From Dehalococcoidales bacterium (GTDB lineage: Bacteria > Chloroflexota > Dehalococcoidia > Dehalococcoidales > Fen-1064), in contig JAQTPO010000057.1 in NCBI GenBank assembly GCA_028712845.1, positions 1 to 11,608 of the forward strand: a stretch of DNA of 11,608 nt, written 5' to 3'. This document shows, piece by piece, positions 1 through 5,886 of this stretch. Within the stretch, counting starts at the first letter, position 1. The number at the start of each line of letters is the position of its first letter. A program made the position numbers and the translations under genes. The notes under the pieces are model-generated. The model saw nothing but the letters and a program-made list of their open reading frames with translations. It had not been told where the DNA came from and made no database searches.

Positions 1-390
1 GAACCGTCTGGTCTTATTATATTCCGGTTTGCCTGATGTCTCAACCATTATCAATCTACCATGCATCCGCTTAATATCGTCTTCAGCGTGTTTCATCAAG
101 ATACGACCGATACCGTGTCCCTGTTTGTTATGGTCGACGGCTATCCAGTAAATATCCCATGGAGCTTCTGTCAGGTGAGTGTTTCCGTAGCAAACATAAC
201 CGGCAATGACACTATCGAGTTCAGCCACCCGGATATAGTAACCGGAGGCCGCAGGGTCTTCGAGAAAAGCATCGATTAGCTCTTCGGCAATGATTACTTC
301 AGGGGGTAGGAATTCCGGAGTAGCACGGAGAATACGCATCACTGCCGGTTTGTCATCGGCAATCATGGGGCGGATGTTGGTTGTACCCAC
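1..390 (-). CDS. GNAT-family N-acetyltransferase (partial, C-terminus beyond left edge)
   Basis: Acetyl-CoA-dependent N-acetyltransferase; the 130 visible residues run in frame to the left edge. Residues 5-10 (NIRPMI) form the usual GNAT first strand, and Q90-GHGIG-95 matches the acetyl-CoA pyrophosphate-binding motif A (Q/R-x-x-G-x-G), preceded by a strand with IYWIAVD. An ATG at 366 overlaps the stop of the preceding gene as ATGA, but starting there would remove the IRP strand. A GTG at 390, with AGAGAGGG four bases upstream, restores it, so I chose GTG. The gene then overlaps the preceding ATP-grasp gene by 28 nt and is the fourth gene of the aminomutase cluster. In the AblA/AblB pathway a GNAT acetylates beta-lysine, and the same role here is an inference from position only. 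Substrate cannot be read from the visible part. Confidence 0.85.
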   Translation of the reverse strand, partial: MGTTNIRPMIADDKPAVMRILRATPEFLPPEVIIAEELIDAFLEDPAASGYYIRVAELDSVIAGYVCYGNTHLTEAPWDIYWIAVDHNKQGHGIGRILMKHAEDDIKRMHGRLIMVETSGKPEYNKTRRF

Positions 391-1388
391 AGGTCCCTCT
401 CTAAAGCAAATTGAATGATTTTATCGATGAATTCAGCGTAGGTCATACCAGCTGCATTTGCCTGCCGTGCGGCGCCTGTACCCGGTGAGATATCGGGATT
501 AGGATTTACTTCGATTACGTTCACTTCACCATTTTTATCAAGGCGCATATCCACTCTAGAATAACCCTTGCAACCAAAAAGACGATATACTTTCAATACT
601 GTCTGCGAGATGGCTTCTTTTTCAACTGGAGTAATCTGTGCAGGACATGTCACTTGTGTATTCAAATAATATATACTACCTTTTTCCCATTTTGCTGAGA
701 AAGTAAGCAACTTAGGCATACCTTCTGGTAAAGTGTATACGATTTCCGATGGCGGGAGAACTTTAAATTCGGTATTTCCTAAAGCTGTATCGTTAAACTC
801 TCTCCCATCCACAAACTCTTCTACCAGCGCATCGCCGCCATAGGCGTCACTGATTATAGCCACCTGCCTTTTCAGACTATCGAAATCATCTACCACGCTC
901 ATATCCGATAGTCCATGGCTGGCATCCTCACTGCGCGGTTTGACAATGCACGGATAAGAGAGGTTGAACTCATCGATTGTTTCCGGTTTGAGTACCTGAT
1001 AAGACGGCGTTCTGATACCGGCGGATTTCAGGAGAGTTTTAGCTTTAGCTTTATCTAATGCCAGTCTGAGCACAGACCCGGGGCAGCCGGTGTAAGGGAT
1101 TTTCAATTCCTCGGCGATTTCGGGCACCAGCGCCTCGGTTTCGGGAAAACCGCAGAAACCCTCGAAGAGATTGAAAAGAATTTCAGCCCCGGATGATTTA
1201 AGCACATCCCTGATTTCTTCGGTGGGTGGAGATAATGGTATTTGGGTTACATTATGACCAAGTTTAAGCAGCGCTTTATTTACTGCCTGAACCGATTCAA
1301 GCACCCCGAGTACTGCCGTTTCTTCACCCCTGGCGCTGTAACGGCTGACTTCAGGCTTATTATAGACAATTGCTACCCGTGCACACAT
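363..1388 (-). CDS. D-Ala-D-Ala ligase-like ATP-grasp ligase (second of two)
   Basis: Predicted ATP-dependent carboxylate-amine ligase of the ATP-grasp superfamily, 341 aa, close to Ddl length. The N-terminal preATP-grasp domain ends near the IPYTG segment (97-101). K150-P-R begins the ATP-binding part, EEFVDGREF (190-198) is the Ddl-like hinge segment, and R278, D280, E293 and N295 correspond to the catalytic Arg and the Mg-binding Asp, Glu and Asn. The Ddl stretch NT-x-PGMT is replaced by NPNPDISPGT. The residue nine after the Mg-binding Asn, a Ser that binds the acceptor carboxylate in Ddl, is Thr304. The substrate is therefore probably not D-Ala. The ATG at 1388 has GGAGAG nine bases upstream and overlaps the previous gene by 16 nt, so translation is probably coupled. 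Cell-wall Ddl is an unlikely alternative because the gene sits in an aminomutase cluster with a diverged paralogue. Confidence 0.88.
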   Translation of the reverse strand: MCARVAIVYNKPEVSRYSARGEETAVLGVLESVQAVNKALLKLGHNVTQIPLSPPTEEIRDVLKSSGAEILFNLFEGFCGFPETEALVPEIAEELKIPYTGCPGSVLRLALDKAKAKTLLKSAGIRTPSYQVLKPETIDEFNLSYPCIVKPRSEDASHGLSDMSVVDDFDSLKRQVAIISDAYGGDALVEEFVDGREFNDTALGNTEFKVLPPSEIVYTLPEGMPKLLTFSAKWEKGSIYYLNTQVTCPAQITPVEKEAISQTVLKVYRLFGCKGYSRVDMRLDKNGEVNVIEVNPNPDISPGTGAARQANAAGMTYAEFIDKIIQFALERDLWVQPTSAP

Positions 1389-2377
1389 AACGGATATCTC
1401 TCCAGAGCAGCGTTGAATACTGAGGCAATCAATGCCTCATGTTTCCAGCCCAATTTAACCGCCATAATGACCAGGTCACTATAATCGCCCAGTCCCGGCA
1501 GTGGGTTTATTTCCAGCATATATGGTATGCCATCAGCGCTAACTCTGAAGTCAATCCGGGAAAAATCCCGACATTCCAGTATCTCAAAGGTCTTCAGACA
1601 GTATGCGGTGATTTTTTCTGAAGTCGTGTCTTTGAGACGCGCGGGACACTCGTAATCAACCAGATTTTTCCAGTCCCGCTTCACTTCAACTGTATAAACG
1701 AATCGATTACTGTGTTTTCGGGGTAGAATACGCATCATACCCAGTACTTTCGGCGTGAAATTGCCCAGCATGCCGACTGTTATCTCATCCCCATCGATGA
1801 ACTGTTCCACCATTACCGGTTGTTTATAAAGCTCCAGCATTTCGCCAACCGTCCGTTTTGCTTGTTCCGGGGTATCCACCAGAGAATTGGGGTGGACTCC
1901 TTTGCTGGAGCCTTCATAGGCTGGTTTGGCAATTGCCGGGAAGGGGAAACCGTTCCATGACATCTCTTTCAGTTCTTTCAGGTTGGCAATCGTTCGCCAT
2001 TCGGGGGTAGGAATACCAGCCAGTCTGGCTAGTTTTTTGGTTAAAGGTTTATCCAGACAGACTGCCAAACACTCGGGGTCTGAGCCGACATACGGTATAT
2101 CCAGCATTTCCAGAATCGAGGGCACCTGCGCTTCACGACTGCGATAGTTACCACGCCCCTCAGCGATGTTAAAGACAATATCAACTTTCTCGTTGAGGAT
2201 ATTGCGGAGAAATTCGGTGCCTCCGCCTAATTTGACCACAGAATGCCCTAAACCTTCCAGAGCGCGCCGTATATACTCGATGGTAGCAGGTGAATCGTAC
2301 TCTTCCAGAGCATCATCCGGTGCGGCACCCTCAAGGACGACAGTTTCCTTAAGGTCATATGATAATCCGACCCGCAT
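1373..2377 (-). CDS. D-Ala-D-Ala ligase-like ATP-grasp ligase (first of two)
   Basis: Second predicted ATP-grasp carboxylate-amine ligase, 334 aa. Ddl-like segments in order are FNIAEG (69-74), IPYVGSD (94-100), KPAYEGSSKG (151-160, like the Ddl glycine/serine loop over ATP), EQFIDGDEITVG (191-202), and SRIDF with R274 and D276. LEIN follows, with E289 and N291 for Mg. Unlike its neighbour it keeps PG after the Asn (PLPGLG) and Ser300 at the position where Ddl binds the acceptor carboxylate together with the Arg, so an alpha-amino-acid-like acceptor is plausible. The N-terminus lacks the Ddl GG-x-S-x-E-R-E-V-S segment, so the first-substrate pocket differs. The ATG follows the aminomutase TAA with no gap. 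Its Shine-Dalgarno (GAGGAG) lies inside the last codons of that gene, indicating strict co-translation. Acts in the cytosol. Confidence 0.9.
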   Translation of the reverse strand: MRVGLSYDLKETVVLEGAAPDDALEEYDSPATIEYIRRALEGLGHSVVKLGGGTEFLRNILNEKVDIVFNIAEGRGNYRSREAQVPSILEMLDIPYVGSDPECLAVCLDKPLTKKLARLAGIPTPEWRTIANLKELKEMSWNGFPFPAIAKPAYEGSSKGVHPNSLVDTPEQAKRTVGEMLELYKQPVMVEQFIDGDEITVGMLGNFTPKVLGMMRILPRKHSNRFVYTVEVKRDWKNLVDYECPARLKDTTSEKITAYCLKTFEILECRDFSRIDFRVSADGIPYMLEINPLPGLGDYSDLVIMAVKLGWKHEALIASVFNAALERYPLCVHG

Positions 2378-3706
2378 TTATCTCCTCACGACTGGCACCG
2401 GCACTTTTTCAAGTATCCGGGTATCAGATTCAGTATTAAATACTGAACTACCATCTGCTATTAATTCTGTTTCAGATGTCGGGGTGCCCGGGTTCCTGAA
2501 ACGGAAGAGACGTCCCTGGTAGTTTTTCAGTACTAGCTCGCCTTTGTTTTTAGCGATAACATAGTCGGGCTGGATGGGTACTTTACCGCCACCGAAAGGC
2601 AAATCGATGACAAATTTTGGTATTGCCAGGCCGGAGGTGCGTCCCTGTAATCCTTCAATTATCTTGACGCCGGTCTCCACCGGAGTACGCAAATGCTCGG
2701 TGCCCTGAACCTCATCACACTGGAAGAGATAGTAAGGGCGCACTTTACTCTTAAGTAAGCTGTGGCACAGTTTCATCTGTGTTTCTACCGTGTCGTTGAT
2801 GCCCCGCAGAAGTACGCACTGGTTATTGACCGGCATGCCACTGCGAAGGAGACGGTCACAAGCACGCGCGGATTCAGGCGTAATCTCGCTATAATGATTA
2901 AAGTGAGTGTTAAGCCAAATCGGTCCATATTTAGATAGCATATTGCATAGGTCGGCATCAATACGCTGAGGAAGAACAACCGGGAATCGGGTGCCTATCC
3001 TGATAATTTCCACATGCTCGATGGCTCTGATGCGGGCGATGATACTTTCCAGTCGCTCTGTTGAGAGTGTGAGCGGGTCCCCGCCGGAGATAATGACATC
3101 TCTGACGTTATGGTTGTGCCGGATGTAGTCCAGCATTGCTTCAATTTCGTCATCGCTGCGCATCCAGCCACCGTTGTGCCATTCACGTTTACGTGTACAA
3201 TGGCGGCAGAGCATCGGACAAATGTCTGTGAGTACCATCAGAACACGGTCAGGATAACGATGCACAAGTCCGGGAACTACTGAATCCCTTCTCTCCTCAA
3301 GCGGGTCTTCCATACCAATGTCGCCCATACTTATTTCTTCAATAGAGGGAATAGCCTGTTTACGGATGGGGTCATCGGGGTCATCCAGATTGATAAGAGA
3401 TAGATAATAAGGCGTGATGGCGAGTGGATACTTTGCGGTCACAAGCTTGAGTTGGGATTGTTCCTTATCTGATAGGGGGATGAAGCGTGACAGTTCTTTA
3501 ACAGAAGTGATTCTGTTTCTGAAGTGCCACTTCCAATCGTTCCAGTCTGAAGCTGAAACGTGATTAAAGAGCCTATTTCTTTTGGAGGCAAAGCCCGTAC
3601 CCGGAGGCTCTTCTTCCTTTGCCTCTCTTCTGGTCATTGCTTTACTCGGAGGTTCTTCTTCCTCGTTTACCGAGATAGTCTTAAGTGCAATTGCCGATTT
3701 GCTCAC
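2378..3706 (-). CDS. KamA-family radical SAM aminomutase (lysine 2,3-aminomutase-like)
   Basis: Predicted PLP- and SAM-dependent enzyme moving an alpha-amino group to the beta carbon, 442 aa. The radical SAM cluster is C163-x3-C167-x2-C170, followed by R172, which binds the substrate carboxylate in lysine 2,3-aminomutase (LAM). K375 in PFGGGK matches the PLP lysine. D331 (FQCD) and D368 (FVID) match LAM Asp293 and Asp330, which hold the lysine epsilon-amine. All these sites sit at a constant offset of 38 from remembered Clostridium subterminale LAM numbering. Glutamate 2,3-aminomutase is reported to have Lys and Asn instead, so lysine is the favoured substrate. Differences are a Glu-rich 40-residue N-terminal extension with an imperfect repeat, Thr306 where LAM has zinc ligand Cys268, and no C-terminal Cys trio. 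The GTG start has AAGGAG nine bases upstream. It is the first gene of the cluster. EpmB is shorter and partnered differently. Confidence 0.93.
   Translation of the reverse strand: MSKSAIALKTISVNEEEEPPSKAMTRREAKEEEPPGTGFASKRNRLFNHVSASDWNDWKWHFRNRITSVKELSRFIPLSDKEQSQLKLVTAKYPLAITPYYLSLINLDDPDDPIRKQAIPSIEEISMGDIGMEDPLEERRDSVVPGLVHRYPDRVLMVLTDICPMLCRHCTRKREWHNGGWMRSDDEIEAMLDYIRHNHNVRDVIISGGDPLTLSTERLESIIARIRAIEHVEIIRIGTRFPVVLPQRIDADLCNMLSKYGPIWLNTHFNHYSEITPESARACDRLLRSGMPVNNQCVLLRGINDTVETQMKLCHSLLKSKVRPYYLFQCDEVQGTEHLRTPVETGVKIIEGLQGRTSGLAIPKFVIDLPFGGGKVPIQPDYVIAKNKGELVLKNYQGRLFRFRNPGTPTSETELIADGSSVFNTESDTRILEKVPVPVVRR
3602..3662. repeat. Imperfect 16-bp direct repeat, 45-bp period, inside the aminomutase N-terminus
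   Basis: CGGAGG-C/T-TCTTCTTCC occurs at 3602-3617 and 3647-3662 (15 of 16 bases identical), exactly 15 codons apart and in the same frame. It encodes the EEEPP pair in the charged, probably disordered N-terminal extension. It could be a small tandem duplication of codons or simple low-complexity drift. Confidence 0.6.
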
Positions 3707-3724
3707 CTGTGCTTACTCCTTCTT

Positions 3725-3792
3725 CCATGTATTCAAGTATTACGGGGTTATTCCTTATTGATTTTCTATCGGCTTATAATCTTGTATCATGG
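3725..3792 (-). promoter_or_regulatory. Possible leader stem-loop in the aminomutase 5' UTR
   Basis: In the transcript, CCATG-ATA-CAAG (complement of 3781-3792) can pair with CTTG-AATA-CATGG (complement of 3725-3737), giving 4+5 base pairs around a small internal loop with a 43-nt apical loop. The 3' arm ends four bases before the Shine-Dalgarno at 3716-3721, so folding could affect initiation. The pairing is short and no known riboswitch is recognised. Confidence 0.25.
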
Positions 3793-3804
3793 TTCTTTTA
3801 TCAA

Positions 3805-3833
3805 GATATAACATTTGCTAAATTGCTTGTCAA
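3805..3833 (-). promoter_or_regulatory. Promoter of the aminomutase / ATP-grasp / GNAT cluster
   Basis: Minus-strand TTGACA (3828-3833), 17-base spacer, TATATC (3805-3810). The -35 is perfect and the -10 matches 4 of 6. Predicted transcription start is near 3798, giving a leader of about 90 nt before the GTG at 3706. It lies between the aminomutase and the upstream transporter gene, so the cluster has its own promoter. Confidence 0.7.
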
Positions 3834-3886
3834 GTAGTTTTGAGAAGTTTCCAGAAAATATTTTTATAAGATGGGGAAAATATCAT

Positions 3887-5266
3887 TTATGGACGCCGCT
3901 TTTTTCTGAAACCGTTAAGGCGTTGAAAAGCATCATGAGACAGTTTTTTCAAATTGGATGGCTCAATGTCGCTAAACAGGACTTCCTTGACACTTGCTTC
4001 AGGAACATTTCGTACTTCTGTTATGCCGGGGATGAAAATGAGTACCACCACAATACGAGCCAGCCCGGAAATCAAGAACATCGTAAGCAGATTACTTTTC
4101 ATGAGGGCGGGCACGAAAGGCGCTACGACGCCACCAAGCAGTGCGCCAAGAGAGATACCGGCGAACATCAGGGCATTATTGAGGGCAATATAACGGGTGC
4201 GGTTTTCCGAAGGTGCGGCACCATAAAGGAAAATGCTGACCGCGAGGTTGAAACCGGACCATGCAAAACCTGATAGCACCTGTGCGGCACAGAGATAATA
4301 AACATTGGTGCTGAACAACCATACGATTGGGACAAGAGGCACAAACAGCGAAGCGACTTTGAGAACTTTAACATTGCCTGCTCTATCGATTCTTTTGCCC
4401 CAGAACGGCATAAAAATGAGGGTTGCCAGAGCAGCCGTAGAATTAACGATGACATAGGTCAAATAATTGAACTTCAAGTCCCGGAGCATATAGACAGAAA
4501 AGAAAGGCCCCGAAAAATTAGCGGCAAAGTTTATCAGTGCATTATATAGAATAAATTTGCCGATATTCGTAGAACCTAATGTCAGGCTCAATTTAAATAT
4601 GCTGGATTGTTTATTTTGGGGGATTACAACCGGTGGCTCGACCATTTGAGATAGAAAATACACCGATGCAAAACGAGAGACCATCGCACCGGCAAAAATA
4701 ATCGAGAAACCGATAAACGGGTTTCTGGTAAAGACCTGTAATATACCCCCGGCAACGAAGGAGAGAATCAAGGCTCCCAATCCGTTAATTCTGTTTCTTG
4801 AGGAGAAGTACCGTCCCCTCAATTCTCCGGGCACCAGGTCAGCCATCATGCTATTCCATGGGGCATTACTCAGCGCATCGAAAGCCGTGCACAGGGTGAT
4901 AAAGGCGATGAGCCACCATATCTCTTTACTGGGGAAGATATATGGAATAAGCAGGATGGGTAGCCACATTAGACCATTAAGAAAGGCGACCGGTAGTATG
5001 AAACCTTTACGGCTGCCCACTCTCTCCGTCAGTGTGGGAGAGATGAGTTGAGTCAAAACCATTGCCATGTAGGGGATGCCGGTAAGAAAACCGACCTGGG
5101 TGGTAGAGGCATTCATTGCCAGGGCATAGGGGGTGGTATAGTTCTGCGTTAACCCCAGCATCGCTGAATAGAAAGAACCATCCAGTACGCTATTTTTCAG
5201 GCTCTTTTTTACCTGGTCTTTTGTTAGATTGGCTGGGCTTGAAACTTCGGGGGAGATAGACGTCAC
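3887..5266 (-). CDS. MFS transporter
   Basis: Integral membrane transporter of the major facilitator superfamily, 459 aa with about 12 hydrophobic segments in two halves. The TM2-TM3 loop carries a degenerate motif A (TERVGSRKG). The equivalent loop of the second half reads FWGKRIDRAG. A further loop, MMADLVPGELRGRYF, is typical of MFS proteins. The N-terminus is about 30 residues of soluble sequence and the C-terminus a basic cytosolic tail ending KKRRP. The predicted start is GTG at 5266 with no convincing Shine-Dalgarno, so the exact start is uncertain. It reads in the same direction as, and 180 bp upstream of, the aminomutase gene, but that gene has its own promoter. Transport of the cluster's amino-acid-like product or substrate is only an inference. 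No substrate can be read from the sequence. Confidence 0.88.
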   Translation of the reverse strand: MTSISPEVSSPANLTKDQVKKSLKNSVLDGSFYSAMLGLTQNYTTPYALAMNASTTQVGFLTGIPYMAMVLTQLISPTLTERVGSRKGFILPVAFLNGLMWLPILLIPYIFPSKEIWWLIAFITLCTAFDALSNAPWNSMMADLVPGELRGRYFSSRNRINGLGALILSFVAGGILQVFTRNPFIGFSIIFAGAMVSRFASVYFLSQMVEPPVVIPQNKQSSIFKLSLTLGSTNIGKFILYNALINFAANFSGPFFSVYMLRDLKFNYLTYVIVNSTAALATLIFMPFWGKRIDRAGNVKVLKVASLFVPLVPIVWLFSTNVYYLCAAQVLSGFAWSGFNLAVSIFLYGAAPSENRTRYIALNNALMFAGISLGALLGGVVAPFVPALMKSNLLTMFLISGLARIVVVLIFIPGITEVRNVPEASVKEVLFSDIEPSNLKKLSHDAFQRLNGFRKKRRP

Positions 5267-5294
5267 CTCATATCGGTTGCATCATTTTAATCTT

Positions 5295-5324
5295 ATTATA
5301 TGCCACAATGGGAATCACTGCCAG
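5295..5324 (-). promoter_or_regulatory. Probable promoter of the minus-strand MFS gene
   Basis: Minus-strand CTGGCA (5319-5324), 18-base spacer, TATAAT (5295-5300). The -10 is perfect and the -35 matches 4 of 6. The predicted start near 5288 leaves about 22 nt before the GTG at 5266. Confidence 0.5.
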
Positions 5325-5397
5325 AGAATGGAGAAAGAGAGCATGAAAATACCTGCAAATCTTCTACCGAATCGGATGATAGGAAAATTGGGGAATG

Positions 5398-5631
5398 CTA
5401 GTTCTGCGGCAAGCTTTTTGGAGAGTTATCGTCGGTGGTTGCGGGAGGCTCTCGAGGGCTTGTAATTGGGGCAGGATTTTCTGCATCGGTTTTTACGGGC
5501 GCCTGTTTTTCGCCTGGTTTACCCATCCTGGAAATTTTCCTGAACCCTAAAACCAACATACCGATAATTAGCATCAAGATGCCTATAGCTATCAGGATGA
5601 AAAGTGCTATCAGTATAATGCCGAAACCCAT
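5398..5631 (-). CDS. Small single-span membrane protein, function unknown
   Basis: 77-residue protein. Residues 3-30 form one long, very hydrophobic segment rich in Ile and Leu. A short basic stretch (FRKISRMGKPGEK) follows, then a polar Pro/Glu/Asp-rich tail to the end (about 35 residues), probably disordered. The basic residues follow the helix, so the positive-inside rule places the tail in the cytosol with the N-terminus out. There is no cleavage site. I do not recognise a family. Support comes from the clear membrane/tail architecture and a near-perfect promoter at the right distance; the ribosome site (AAGAAATAG before ATG) is weak. It precedes the MFS gene in the same direction by 131 bp and could be its accessory protein or an independent envelope protein. 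Confidence 0.6.
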   Translation of the reverse strand: MGFGIILIALFILIAIGILMLIIGMLVLGFRKISRMGKPGEKQAPVKTDAENPAPITSPREPPATTDDNSPKSLPQN

Positions 5632-5665
5632 CTATTTCTTCACAACCTTGTACATATTATCACAC

Positions 5666-5694
5666 ATTATATAACTTCAGAATAATTATCTCAA
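5666..5694 (-). promoter_or_regulatory. Promoter of the small membrane protein gene
   Basis: Minus-strand TTGAGA (5689-5694), 17-base spacer, TATAAT (5666-5671). The -10 is perfect and the -35 matches 4 of 6. The predicted start near 5659 gives a leader of roughly 28 nt before the ATG at 5631. The -35 overlaps the left arm of the inverted repeat at 5691-5703. Confidence 0.7.
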
Positions 5695-5812
5695 ACATTA
5701 GAACATAATGCTGGTTTTGTCAAGGGGGCGGGGTAAGACCACAGGAGGAACTCTGAATTCGATTCTATTTGCTCCCCTGTATGCTTAGCAGTATAATTAT
5801 TCTAATGTTTGA
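5691..5812. repeat. 13-bp inverted repeat spanning a divergent promoter region (candidate operator pair)
   Basis: TCAAACATTAGAA at 5691-5703 has its exact reverse complement at 5800-5812, with 96 bp between. Each arm is also next to the palindrome ATAATTAT (5682-5689 and 5793-5800), placed on opposite sides. The left arm overlaps the -35 of the minus-strand promoter and the right arm covers the predicted start site of the plus-strand promoter. Two copies of one binding site for a regulator of both genes is a reasonable inference; no regulator gene is in the window. Confidence 0.55.
5769..5797 (+). promoter_or_regulatory. Probable promoter of the plus-strand MFS gene
   Basis: TTGCTC (5769-5774), 17-base spacer, TATAAT (5792-5797). 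The -10 is perfect and the -35 weak (TTG only), which fits a regulated promoter. Predicted transcription start is near 5804, inside the right arm of the inverted repeat. Confidence 0.5.
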
Positions 5813-5886
5813 TATCGATGCCTCTACTGAGTGCTTTTATTAATCCCAAATTCAGTAAACCGTTGCAAATAGGACCTGCCGAGAAA

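Noticed and set aside
363..2377. Reading the two ATP-grasp genes as cell-wall D-Ala-D-Ala ligases
   Set aside because: Ddl N-terminal substrate residues are missing in both, the second lacks the acceptor Ser, and they are embedded in an aminomutase/acetyltransferase cluster with no cell-wall genes.
2166..2522. 118-codon plus-strand frame across the aminomutase/ATP-grasp junction
   Set aside because: Antisense to two well-supported genes, with no domain, promoter or ribosome site.
3838..3886. AT-only stem (ATATTTT / AAAATAT) after the minus-strand MFS gene as a terminator
   Set aside because: Seven A-T pairs with a long loop and no clear U tract; too weak to call.
5743..5748. Perfect AGGAGG on the plus strand in the divergent promoter region
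   Set aside because: No ATG, GTG or TTG with a usable frame follows at 5-12 bases, and it is upstream of the predicted plus-strand transcription start, so it would not be in the mRNA.
5809..5886. Upstream starts (TTG 5809, ATG 5818) for the plus-strand MFS gene
   Set aside because: They fall almost at the predicted transcription start without a ribosome site and add 23-26 residues atypical for the family. Not fully excluded.
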